From Saliniramus sp050485405 (GTDB lineage Bacteria > Pseudomonadota > Alphaproteobacteria > Rhizobiales > Beijerinckiaceae), in contig JBJHBI010000017.1 of NCBI GenBank assembly GCA_050485405.1, positions 1 to 64,000 on the forward strand: 64,000 bases of DNA, read 5' to 3'. Under the pieces are notes generated by a model. The model saw only the letters and a list, made by a program, of their open reading frames with translations. It ran no database searches and had not been told where the DNA came from. Below are positions 1 to 8,107 of this stretch, in pieces; the first letter of the stretch is position 1; each line of letters opens with the position of its first letter. A program made the translations under genes and the position numbers.

Positions 1-500
1 AGCGCAACCGCGCGCATCGCCTGCGCCTCGCCATCGAAGGGCTGGCGCTCGGCGATCATCTCCGGTCGGAGCCTTTCACCTATATCCTGATCGATTGCCC
101 GCCCTCGTTGAACCTGCTCACGATCAACGCCCTCGCCGCAGCCGATGCGGTGCTGGTTCCGCTGCAATGCGAGTTTTTCGCGCTGGAAGGTCTTAGCCAG
201 CTGATCCGCACGGTGGATCAGGTCAAGCACGCGATCAATCCGCGGCTGGAGATCCACGGCGTTGTGCTCACCATGTACGATCCGCGGAATAATCTGTCGG
301 GTCAGGTCGTCTCGGATGTGCGCGAATTCATGGGCCCGAAGGTCTTCGAGACCATGATCCCCCGTAATGTGCGGGTGTCGGAAGCGCCGTCGCACGGCAA
401 GCCCGTACTGCTCTACGATCTCAAATGCGCCGGCTCGCAAGCCTATCTGCGCCTGGCATCGGAAGTGATTCAACGCGAGCGCGGTCTCAAGGCGGCGTAA
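1..500 (+). CDS. parA: Chromosome partitioning ATPase ParA/Soj, C-terminal part
   Basis: Only the 3' part is present; the reading frame is open from base 3 back through the window edge. The visible part holds the ParA Walker B region (YILIDCPPSLNLLT) followed by the conserved stretch VLVPLQCEFFALEGLSQL, typical of chromosomal ParA/Soj ATPases of the MinD/ParA family. ParA binds DNA non-specifically in its ATP form and, with ParB bound at parS, moves newly replicated origins apart. It lies 109 bases ahead of parB on the same strand, the usual parAB operon. The N-terminal deviant Walker A motif is outside the window and cannot be checked. Confidence 0.95.
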   Translation, partial: RNRAHRLRLAIEGLALGDHLRSEPFTYILIDCPPSLNLLTINALAAADAVLVPLQCEFFALEGLSQLIRTVDQVKHAINPRLEIHGVVLTMYDPRNNLSGQVVSDVREFMGPKVFETMIPRNVRVSEAPSHGKPVLLYDLKCAGSQAYLRLASEVIQRERGLKAA

Positions 501-609
501 CGGTATCAAAGGGCCGGTCGGTGATGTCGGGCTCATTCGCTCGCATCGCATGAACCGGATGGGGATTTTGCACCCGGAGCGGCGACCGGGTTGCCCGAGG
601 AGATGAGCC

Positions 610-1506
610 ATGGCGGAAGATGGGCAAAGAGCACGGCTGGGGCGCGGTCTCGCGGCGCTGATCGGCGATGTCGGTGACGAGGACAGTTTCGCCGATCGCG
701 GGCGGGGACAAAAACGGGTCCCGGTCGAATTCCTGAAGCCGAACCCGCGCAATCCGCGCAAGAGCTTCTCTGAAGACGACCTCGCGGATTTGTCCAATTC
801 GATCCGCGAACGCGGCGTCATCCAGCCGATCGTCGTGCGCGCCTTGCCGAATCTGGCGGATGCCTACGAGATCATCGCCGGTGAACGGCGCTGGCGAGCG
901 GCTCAGCGTGCCGGCCTTCACGACGTTCCGATCGTCATCGTCGAGGCCGATGACCGGACATCGCTCGAATTCGCGATCGTGGAGAACGTCCAGCGTGCCG
1001 ATCTCAATCCGATCGAGGAGGCGGCGGGCTATCAGCGGCTCATGGATGAATTCGCCTATTCACAAACGGATCTCGCCACGGTGATCGGCAAGAGCCGCAG
1101 CCACGTCGCCAATACGATGCGTCTGCTCAAGCTACCCGACAATGTCCGGACCATGCTGGAGGCCGGTGAGATCAGTGCGGGCCACGGGCGCGCGCTTCTC
1201 GGCATGGATAATCCTGAGGCGCTTGCGCGGCGCATTCGGGATGAGGGGATGAATGTTCGCGATGTCGAACGCCTCGCCCAGGAAGGCGATGACAATGCGC
1301 GTCGTCCGCGTAAGCGCAAGGGTGTCGAGAAGGACCCGGATACCCGTGCCTTGGAACAGGCTCTCGAAGACGTGCTCGGCCTGTCGGTCAGCATCGACCA
1401 CAAGGGCAGCGGCGGCGAATTGCGCATCCGGTACGGGTCGCTCGACCAGCTGGATCAGCTCTGTCGGCGCCTGCGCGATTCCGCACGTGCGGTCGCGGGA
1501 GAGTAG
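610..1506 (+). CDS. parB: Chromosome partitioning protein ParB
   Basis: A 298-residue ParB/Spo0J protein. The N-terminal half carries the ParB/Srx CTPase fold with the GERRWRA motif near residue 95 and ENVQRADLNPIEEA just after it. The middle holds the helix-turn-helix that recognises parS (LATVIGKSRSHVANTMRLLKL), and a C-terminal dimerisation segment ends the protein. A good ribosome site (GAGGAG) lies about 8 bases before the ATG. In chromosomal systems ParB loads at parS, slides along DNA as a CTP-dependent clamp, and stimulates ParA. A near-perfect parS lies about 550 bases downstream, inside holA. Its length matches other alphaproteobacterial ParB proteins. Confidence 0.97.
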   Translation: MAEDGQRARLGRGLAALIGDVGDEDSFADRGRGQKRVPVEFLKPNPRNPRKSFSEDDLADLSNSIRERGVIQPIVVRALPNLADAYEIIAGERRWRAAQRAGLHDVPIVIVEADDRTSLEFAIVENVQRADLNPIEEAAGYQRLMDEFAYSQTDLATVIGKSRSHVANTMRLLKLPDNVRTMLEAGEISAGHGRALLGMDNPEALARRIRDEGMNVRDVERLAQEGDDNARRPRKRKGVEKDPDTRALEQALEDVLGLSVSIDHKGSGGELRIRYGSLDQLDQLCRRLRDSARAVAGE

Positions 1507-1524
1507 CGTCCGATGATGTCGCGA

Positions 1525-2553
1525 TCAGCGTCGGCGGCTGCGACCGACGCGAGCGATGTCGAGAACCGCGCGCGAGGTGAGCACGTCGATGAGTTCGGCG
1601 TTGCGGCGGGTTTCGAGAACCGCGCCCTGCAGGCGTTCGATCGCGGCACGTAGCCTCTGCGGATCCCAGATTTCGAGCTGGGTCTTGGCGGCGGCCTTTC
1701 GCTTGAAGAACAAGCCGCGCCAGTTTTCGACGACGCGCCCGGGCATGTCACCTCCCGCCACTGCTTCGGCATGCGGCAGCAATGTCAGAGCGTGGCGGAT
1801 CAGGGCTCCTAGCAACACATGCGGCACAGCGCCTTCGGCGCGCAGGCGGCGAAGGGTCGTATCCGCTTCGTCCATCCGTCCGCAGAAGGCGGCATCGACC
1901 AGCATATCGGTCTTCAAATCGGCGACATTGCTCGCAACAGCCTGAATATCCTCGATCTCCAGGCGATCCTGTCCATGGGCGTACAGCAGAATCTTCTCGA
2001 TCTCGGAGCGCGTGGAAAGGCGATCGCCTCCGAGTGAATCGACGAGCCATTGCCGCGTTTCACGTGAAACACTGATTCCCGCTTCGCGAAAACTCGTATC
2101 GATCACCTGCCCCAGATCACGGGCGTCGTCCTGATAGCAAGGTACGGCCAGAGCTTCGCGCGATTTCTCGCACAGGCTGCGAAGCGGAGCGGCTTTGGCG
2201 AGGTCGCCGGCTTCGACGATCACCAGCGTATCGCCGGCCTCGGCCGCCAGTGCCGCCTCGACGGCAGGCGCGAGATTCTTGGATCCCGCCCGGATGCGGA
2301 TGACACGCCGCCCGCCAAACATGCCGATGGTGCCTACCTCATCGGCCAGCCGTCCGGGTTCGCCTGCGATCACGTCACCATCGAGGCGGACAAGCTGGAA
2401 CGGATCCTGAGCATCGGAAACGGTCTTCTCGGCAAGCATGCGCCCGCGTTCGCTGACGAGCCCGGCATCGGGGCCGTAGAGCAGGACCACGCCGACCTGC
2501 CCGCCGAGATTGGAGAGAGTGCGTTCGGCATCGCTCGCTTTGACGGTCGCCAT
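1525..2553 (-). CDS. holA: DNA polymerase III subunit delta
   Basis: A 342-residue HolA homologue, the clamp-loader subunit that opens the beta sliding clamp. The N-terminal domain contains the family stretch VVLLYGPDAGLVSERGR and the segment GTIGMFGGRRVIRIR, which corresponds to the beta-interacting region. The C-terminal collar domain ends in a helical run with NAELIDVLTSRAVLDIA. The gene is convergent with parB (18-base gap) and its ATG overlaps the lptE stop by one base (TGATG), so lptE-holA are probably translationally coupled. The leuS-lptE-holA order is typical of Rhizobiales. A parS site lies within its coding sequence. Confidence 0.95.
   Translation of the reverse strand: MATVKASDAERTLSNLGGQVGVVLLYGPDAGLVSERGRMLAEKTVSDAQDPFQLVRLDGDVIAGEPGRLADEVGTIGMFGGRRVIRIRAGSKNLAPAVEAALAAEAGDTLVIVEAGDLAKAAPLRSLCEKSREALAVPCYQDDARDLGQVIDTSFREAGISVSRETRQWLVDSLGGDRLSTRSEIEKILLYAHGQDRLEIEDIQAVASNVADLKTDMLVDAAFCGRMDEADTTLRRLRAEGAVPHVLLGALIRHALTLLPHAEAVAGGDMPGRVVENWRGLFFKRKAAAKTQLEIWDPQRLRAAIERLQGAVLETRRNAELIDVLTSRAVLDIARVGRSRRR
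2056..2071. promoter_or_regulatory. parS: parS centromere-like ParB binding site
   Basis: The sequence CGTTTCACGTGAAACA matches the bacterial parS consensus TGTTTCACGTGAAACA at 15 of 16 positions, and its core GTTTCACGTGAAAC (2057-2070) is a perfect 14-bp palindrome. It lies within the holA coding region, about 0.55 kb from the end of parB, where origin-proximal parS sites usually occur. Chance occurrence of such a match in 64 kb is very unlikely. ParB would load here and spread over holA and its neighbours. Confidence 0.92.
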
Positions 2554-3158
2554 CAGCTGCCGTCGGCGGGGCTCAATTGATGCTGACCCGTGCGAAAGTC
2601 GATCGCGACCTGCGTGGCGATCTGGCGGGCGAGCTGCCGCGCCAACCGCTGTTCGGCTTCACGCCGCGCGCGCAGGGCTGCGAATCGCTGATCGGTCCGA
2701 TCATAGCTGGCATCGCCGCTCTGCGTCCCTTGAAGCACGATCCGTTGCGTCTCCAGATCCTCGATCTGCCAACGGACATTCGCGTTGATCGCACCCGATG
2801 CGGCCCGCCCCGTCGCAGTGCTGATGATCGGCGAACTGCGTCGCGCGCTGACCTGCGCCGTGAGCCGGTAACGCTTTTCGACCGCCTGCGTGCGCTCACC
2901 GTCGAGCGCGAAGATGAGCTCGCTGCGCAGCTCGTGCCCCATGACGTCGTCACCGCCACTGACCCGCACACTGCCCACATCGACGCGCTTGAGCTCTTCG
3001 GCGACACCGCCCGGCATGCTCGCCGTCGGCGCGTAGAGAGGTGTAAAGCAGCCGGCGAGACCGAGTGCGACAGCCCCGACCATAACGTAGCGCCAGCTTC
3101 GGCGCTGGCGGGGCCGCGTGGCGGAGCGACGTGCGATGAGCGGCTCAGACGACGACAT
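2553..3158 (-). CDS. lptE: LPS-assembly lipoprotein LptE
   Basis: About 201 residues. The N-terminus is basic (RRSWRY) and followed by the hydrophobic stretch VMVGAVALGLAGC, which ends in a lipobox cysteine, so this is an exported lipoprotein. LptE plugs the LptD barrel in the outer membrane and helps insert lipopolysaccharide. Identification rests on the lipoprotein signal, size, the motif FTPLY just after the cysteine, and its place between leuS and holA, where alphaproteobacterial lptE sits. The chosen ATG (3158) overlaps the end of leuS by 14 bases; a second in-frame ATG lies at 3083 but would remove the basic n-region. The family is poorly conserved, hence slightly lower confidence. Confidence 0.85.
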   Translation of the reverse strand: MSSSEPLIARRSATRPRQRRSWRYVMVGAVALGLAGCFTPLYAPTASMPGGVAEELKRVDVGSVRVSGGDDVMGHELRSELIFALDGERTQAVEKRYRLTAQVSARRSSPIISTATGRAASGAINANVRWQIEDLETQRIVLQGTQSGDASYDRTDQRFAALRARREAEQRLARQLARQIATQVAIDFRTGQHQLSPADGS

Positions 3159-5763
3159 TGACGATCCTCTGCGGCACCACGATGACCTTGCGCGCGGGCT
3201 TGCCGTCCATGGCACGCTGCACGCCTTCGAGCGCGAGCACCGCCGCCTCGATGCTCGTGGTATCCGCATCGCGGGGGACGGTGACGTCGCCGCGCTTCTT
3301 GCCGTTGACCTGAACGGGAAGCGTGATCGAATCTTCCACCAAAAGCGACGCTTCCACAAGCGGCCAGTTCTGCTCGGCCACGAGGCCGTCGCAACGCAGT
3401 GCCGCCCAGCATTCCTCGGCGAGATGCGGCATCATCGGGGCGATCAGCTGGACGAGAATCCGCAAAGCCTCGTTCTGGGCGAATGCGAGATCTGCTGCGG
3501 TCTCGCCGTGCTTCGCGGAAACCGTGGCGGAGATCGCGTTGGCGAGTTCGTAGATCTTGGCGACCGCGACGTTGAAGCGCAGGTTTTCGATCGCGTCCTC
3601 GACGGATGCGAGAGTGCGGTGCGTCGCCTTGCGCAGGGCGAGCGCATCGGCCGAAAACTCCGCCGGCGCATCCGCCGGTGCCCGGGTCGCGCCCGAATCG
3701 TTTACCAGACGCCAGACGCGCTGAACGAAGCGCCACGCGCCCTGGACGCCTTCCTCGGTCCAGATTACGTCGCGCTCGGGCGGCGAATCGGAGAGCATGA
3801 ACCAGCGGGCGGTATCGGCGCCGTAGGAGGCGATGATGTCGTCGGGATCGACGACGTTCTTCTTCGATTTGGACATCTTCTCGATCGAACCGATCGAGAC
3901 TTCCGACCCGCTCGCGAGATGGACGGCGCGGCGACCGCTCTCGCTGCTCTCGATCCGGATCTCGTTGGGCTGCAACCAGGCACCCGAGGCGTCTTTATAG
4001 GTCTCGTGGACCACCATGCCCTGCGTGAACAGGCCGGCAAAGGGCTCGTCGAGGCCCACAAGCCCGACCTTGCGCATGGCGCGCGTGAAGAAGCGTGAAT
4101 AGAGCAGATGCAGGATCGCGTGCTCGATCCCGCCGATATACTGGTTCACCGGCAGCCAGGCATCGGCGGTGGCCTTGTCCGTCGGCTTGTCGGTGAGGGC
4201 GGGATCGGTGAAGCGGGCGAAATACCAGGACGAATCGACGAAAGTGTCCATCGTATCCGTCTCGCGCCGCGCATCCGCCCCGCATTTCGGGCAATTGCAA
4301 TGCTTCCAGGTGGGATGCCGATCGAGCGGATTGCCGGGCTTCTCGAAATCGATATCGTCCGGCAGCGCCACGGGGAGCTGATCGTCCGGCACCGGGACGG
4401 TGCCGCAGCTGTCGCAATGGATCACCGGAATCGGGCAGCCCCAATAGCGCTGCCGCGAGATGCCCCAGTCGCGCAGGCGGAAATTCACCTTGCGGGTGGC
4501 GACGGGGCGTCCATCGACCGTTTCGGCTTCGAGCCGCGCCGCGACGGCTTCCTTGGCCTCGGCTATGCTCATCCCGTCGAGGAAATGCGAATTCACCAGC
4601 CGGCCTTCGCCGATATAGGCCTCGTCGGTCACTGTGAAGCTCGCCGGATCAGCGCCTTCCGGAGCGACCACGACCCGGTTCCCCAGTCCATAGGCATTGG
4701 CGAAATCCAGGTCGCGCTGGTCATGGGCCGGGCAGCCGAAAATGGCGCCGGTGCCGTAATCCATCAGGATGAAGTTCGCCACATAGACCGGCAGCGTCCA
4801 GGACGGATCGAAGGGGTGCACGGCGCGCAGACCGGTATCGAAACCGCGCTTCTCGGCCTTCTCGATGGCTTCCGCGGAGGTGCCCATGCGCTTGCATTCG
4901 GCGACGAACTCAGCGAGCTCGGCATTGTCCTGCGCGAGCCTGCGGGCGAGCGGATGATCGGGCGCGACCGCCATGAAGCGCGCACCGTAGAGCGTGTCGG
5001 GACGGGTGGTGAAGACCTCCAGCTCGGCGATACCGTCGGGCGCGGTCGCTTCCAGCGCGAAGCGGATCGACAGGCCTTCCGAGCGGCCGATCCAGTTGCG
5101 CTGCATGGTGCGCACCTTTTCCGGCCAGCGCTCCAGACCGTCGATCGCGTCGAGCAGATCTTCAGCGTAATCGGTGATGCGGAAGAACCATTGCGTCAGT
5201 TCGCGCTGCTCGACCAGGGCGCCGGAGCGCCAGCCGCGCCCGTCGATCACCTGCTCGTTGGCGAGCACGGTCTGGTCGACCGGATCCCAGTTCACCTTCG
5301 CCGTCTTGCGATCGACGAGCCCCGCCTCGAGGAAGGCCAGGAACATGGCCTGCTGGTGGCGGTAATAGGCGGGATCGCAGGTGGCGATCTCACGGCTCCA
5401 GTCGAGCGAGAGGCCCATGGATTTGAGCTGGTCGCGCATGGTGGCGATATTGGCGTAGGTCCATTCCCGGGGATGGACCTTGTTCTGCATCGCCGCGTTC
5501 TCCGCCGGCATGCCGAAGGCGTCCCAGCCCATCGGATGCAGGACGTTGAAGCCTTTGGCGCGCTTGTAGCGGGCGACCACGTCGCCCATCGCGTAATTGC
5601 GCACGTGCCCCATATGGATGCGCCCCGAGGGATAGGGAAACATCTCCAGCACGTAGTATTTCTCGCGCGGGTCATCGTTGCGGGTGCGGAAGAGATCCTT
5701 CTCGTTCCACGCGCTCTGCCATTTCGGCTCGGATTCTTTGGGGTTGTAACGCTCGGCCTTCAT
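3145..5763 (-). CDS. leuS: Leucyl-tRNA synthetase
   Basis: An 872-residue class I aminoacyl-tRNA synthetase that charges tRNA(Leu). The HIGH-type signature is HMGH at residues 50-53 within PYPSGRIHMGHVRNY, and the KMSKS loop is at 629-633. Between them lie the editing (CP1) domain and a zinc-ribbon-like stretch with paired cysteines (CDSCGTVPVP and CNCPKCG). I start at MKAERYNPKESEPKWQ because it matches the family N-terminus; the frame stays open about 46 codons further upstream without conserved sequence. It heads the leftward leuS-lptE-holA group and is divergent from the PLP homeostasis gene across 188 bases. Confidence 0.97.
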   Translation of the reverse strand: MKAERYNPKESEPKWQSAWNEKDLFRTRNDDPREKYYVLEMFPYPSGRIHMGHVRNYAMGDVVARYKRAKGFNVLHPMGWDAFGMPAENAAMQNKVHPREWTYANIATMRDQLKSMGLSLDWSREIATCDPAYYRHQQAMFLAFLEAGLVDRKTAKVNWDPVDQTVLANEQVIDGRGWRSGALVEQRELTQWFFRITDYAEDLLDAIDGLERWPEKVRTMQRNWIGRSEGLSIRFALEATAPDGIAELEVFTTRPDTLYGARFMAVAPDHPLARRLAQDNAELAEFVAECKRMGTSAEAIEKAEKRGFDTGLRAVHPFDPSWTLPVYVANFILMDYGTGAIFGCPAHDQRDLDFANAYGLGNRVVVAPEGADPASFTVTDEAYIGEGRLVNSHFLDGMSIAEAKEAVAARLEAETVDGRPVATRKVNFRLRDWGISRQRYWGCPIPVIHCDSCGTVPVPDDQLPVALPDDIDFEKPGNPLDRHPTWKHCNCPKCGADARRETDTMDTFVDSSWYFARFTDPALTDKPTDKATADAWLPVNQYIGGIEHAILHLLYSRFFTRAMRKVGLVGLDEPFAGLFTQGMVVHETYKDASGAWLQPNEIRIESSESGRRAVHLASGSEVSIGSIEKMSKSKKNVVDPDDIIASYGADTARWFMLSDSPPERDVIWTEEGVQGAWRFVQRVWRLVNDSGATRAPADAPAEFSADALALRKATHRTLASVEDAIENLRFNVAVAKIYELANAISATVSAKHGETAADLAFAQNEALRILVQLIAPMMPHLAEECWAALRCDGLVAEQNWPLVEASLLVEDSITLPVQVNGKKRGDVTVPRDADTTSIEAAVLALEGVQRAMDGKPARKVIVVPQRIVNVVV

Positions 5764-5951
5764 TGTGGGCTCGATTTGCCGCCTGATCGGTATAAGTTGG
5801 GGAAACGCGGCTTGCGCCGCTTGACGTGTGCGGACTAGGACATGATTGCGCGCGCGGGTCAACGCCCGTCGCCCGTGGATCGACGAAAAACGGCCCCGCA
5901 AAGCTGCATGACCGGCAGCCTGCAGGCCGGTACGAGGGAGATGGCGAGCCG

Positions 5952-6641
5952 ATGGCTGATCAGGATGTGATCGCGCGTTTCGACGAGGTCCGCGAGAGCG
6001 TGGCGAGGGCCGCTCATGATTGCGGGCGCGAGCCTGGCAAGGTCACGCTCGTGGCCGTCTCCAAGACCTTTCCCGCCGAGGCGATCTCGCCCGTGCTGGA
6101 GGTCGGACATCGGGTTTTCGGTGAGAATTACGTTCAGGAAACCGCCGGCAAATGGCCGGCTCTGCGCGAGCGTTTCCCGGATGTGGAACTGCATCTGATC
6201 GGGCCGCTGCAATCCAACAAGGCGCGCGAGGCGGTGGCGCTCTACGATGTGATCGAGAGCCTCGACCGGCCCTCCCTCGCCAAAGCGCTCGCCAAGGAAA
6301 TCGCCCGGGCGCGCGAGGCCGGCGCGCGGGTGCCGCGTCTCTTCGTCCAGGTGAATACCGGGGAGGAGCCGCAGAAGGGTGGCGTCGCTCCAGCCGAGGC
6401 TGATGCCTTCATCGCCGCGTGCCGTGAGCAATACGGGCTCGTGATCGAGGGTCTGATGTGCATTCCGCCCTTCGACGAGCCGCCATCGCCGCATTTCGCC
6501 TTCCTGCGCGAGATCGCCCAGCGCAACCACATCAATGCTCTCTCCATGGGGATGAGCGCGGATTACCCCGCCGCGATCCAGCTCGGCGCCACCCATGTGC
6601 GCATCGGCAGCGCGATCTTCGGCGCGCGGGATACCAGGTGA
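5952..6641 (+). CDS. yggS: Pyridoxal phosphate homeostasis protein (YggS/PLPBP family)
   Basis: A 229-residue single-domain alanine-racemase-like barrel protein. Family landmarks are LVAVSKTFPAEAI, containing the lysine that binds pyridoxal phosphate, FGENYVQE, ELHLIGPLQSNKAREA, VNTGEEPQKGG, and the C-terminal LSMGMSADYPAAIQLGATHVRIGSAIFG. The family buffers free PLP and supplies it to PLP enzymes; no catalytic activity is established. The ATG at 5952 follows GGCGAG. Its stop codon overlaps the probable GTG start of ccmA by 4 bases, so it leads a small rightward group. Confidence 0.95.
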   Translation: MADQDVIARFDEVRESVARAAHDCGREPGKVTLVAVSKTFPAEAISPVLEVGHRVFGENYVQETAGKWPALRERFPDVELHLIGPLQSNKAREAVALYDVIESLDRPSLAKALAKEIARAREAGARVPRLFVQVNTGEEPQKGGVAPAEADAFIAACREQYGLVIEGLMCIPPFDEPPSPHFAFLREIAQRNHINALSMGMSADYPAAIQLGATHVRIGSAIFGARDTR

Positions 6642-7414
6642 GTCAGGATCAAGTGAGTAGGGATTCCGCAGAAAAGGCCGGCGAAGACCAGAGCGAAGGC
6701 GCGCCCGCGCCGATTCGTCTCTCCGTCGAAGGCCTCGCCTGTCGGCGCTCGGGGCGGCTCGTCTTCGCCGGGCTCGATTTCAGCCTCGATCCGGGCGATG
6801 CGCTGCTCGTGACAGGCCGCAACGGTGCCGGGAAATCGACGCTGCTCGCCATACTCGCCGGGCGGCTGCGTGCGGCATCGGGGCGGGTCGTCCTCAGCGG
6901 GACCGGCGAGGCGACCCTGCCGGAGCGGCTGCACTGGATCGCCCATCGCGATGGCCTCAAGACGGCGCTGACCGCGCGCGAGAACCTCGCATTCGCCGCC
7001 GCCATGCTCGGTGACGCGCGCCTCGCGCCGCGCGATGCGCTGGAGCGTGTCGGCCTGCCCCATGTGGCGGACATGCCGATCGCCTATCTCTCCGCCGGCC
7101 AGCGACGCCGGGTGGCGCTCGCACGGCTTCTGGTGGCGCACCGCCCGATCTGGCTCCTCGACGAGCCGACCTCGGCGCTCGACGTCGCGTCGCAGGAGAT
7201 GCTGCATGATCTGATGCGCGAACACCGTGCGAGCGGCGGCATCGTGATCGCGGCAACCCATCTGCCGCTGCCCCTCGACGGCGCGAAGAGCCTCGCCATC
7301 GCCGCGCCGGCGCTCCAGGCCGATGACGGTCCGGTCTCGGGAGCAGACAACTGGGAGAATTGGGACATCGCCGACGTTGCAGGCCAGGCGGTGAGCGGGA
7401 GGCGGGAGCCGTGA
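6638..7414 (+). CDS. ccmA: Haem exporter ATPase CcmA
   Basis: An ABC ATPase of about 258 residues with Walker A GRNGAGKST, signature YLSAGQRRRVALARLL and Walker B IWLLDEPTSALD. The phrase RENLAFAAAMLG and its coupling to a CcmB-type permease identify it as CcmA, which releases haem-loaded CcmE during system I cytochrome c maturation. The start is uncertain: a GTG at 6638 gives a 4-base overlap with yggS and a hydrophilic N-terminal extension; another in-frame GTG is at 6653. A C-terminal tail beyond the ATPase core is somewhat longer than usual. The next gene, ccmB, starts on its stop codon. Confidence 0.92.
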   Translation: MSQDQVSRDSAEKAGEDQSEGAPAPIRLSVEGLACRRSGRLVFAGLDFSLDPGDALLVTGRNGAGKSTLLAILAGRLRAASGRVVLSGTGEATLPERLHWIAHRDGLKTALTARENLAFAAAMLGDARLAPRDALERVGLPHVADMPIAYLSAGQRRRVALARLLVAHRPIWLLDEPTSALDVASQEMLHDLMREHRASGGIVIAATHLPLPLDGAKSLAIAAPALQADDGPVSGADNWENWDIADVAGQAVSGRREP

Positions 7415-8079
7415 TGCGTGCTTTCTTCGCCCTCGTCGCGCGGGATTTGCGCCTCGCCGCCCGGATCGGCGGATCCGGCGTGATGGGCCTCGTCTTCTTC
7501 CTGATGATCCTCACGCTGGTGCCCTTCGCTCTGGGGCCGGATCTCAACCTGCTTTCGCGTATCGGCCCGGCGATCCTCTGGATCGCGGCCGTGCTTTCCA
7601 CGCTGATCGGGCTCGATCGGCTGTTTCAGGCCGACGAGGAAGACGGCTCGCTGGATCTCATCACCGCCTCGCCACTGCCATTGCCCGCGACGGTTCTGGC
7701 CAAGGTGACGGCACATTGGCTCACCACAGGCGCGCCGCTCGCGATCGTCTCCCCGGTCTTCGGCCTGCTGGTCGCGCTGGACGGGATCGGCATGCTCGCC
7801 GTGGCTGCGACGCTCTTCGTGGGCACGCCGGCACTCACCTTCATCGGTGCCGTCGGGGCGGCGCTGACCGCGACGATCCGGCGTGGCGGGCTGATCCTGT
7901 CGATCCTCGTCCTGCCCCTGATGATCCCCACCCTGATTTTCGGCGTCTCCGCCGCGAATGCCGCACGCGGCGGCACGGTGCCCTTCACCACACCCTTCCT
8001 GATCCTGATCGCCATAACCCTGATCAGCGGCCTGATTGCAACCATCGCGGCGGCTGCGGCGTTAAAGCAGGGCGAGTGA
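7414..8079 (+). CDS. ccmB: Haem exporter membrane subunit CcmB
   Basis: A 221-residue polytopic membrane protein with about six transmembrane segments. Typical CcmB sequence includes MRAFFALVARDLRLAAR at the N-terminus, the loop LDRLFQADEEDGSLDL, and LILSILVLPLMIPTLIFG. It pairs with CcmA in the inner membrane. The ATG at 7414 overlaps the ccmA stop by one base; a GTG three bases earlier is an alternative. In most alphaproteobacteria ccmC and ccmD follow directly, but here the next gene is on the opposite strand and unrelated. Confidence 0.93.
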   Translation: MRAFFALVARDLRLAARIGGSGVMGLVFFLMILTLVPFALGPDLNLLSRIGPAILWIAAVLSTLIGLDRLFQADEEDGSLDLITASPLPLPATVLAKVTAHWLTTGAPLAIVSPVFGLLVALDGIGMLAVAATLFVGTPALTFIGAVGAALTATIRRGGLILSILVLPLMIPTLIFGVSAANAARGGTVPFTTPFLILIAITLISGLIATIAAAAALKQGE

Positions 8080-8107
8080 GGGTGCCATCGCGCCAATGCG
8101 CGATCCC

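Noticed and set aside
4108..5838. 576-codon open frame antisense to leuS
   Set aside because: It mirrors leuS and arises from GC-rich codon bias. It has no recognisable domain and low-complexity composition.
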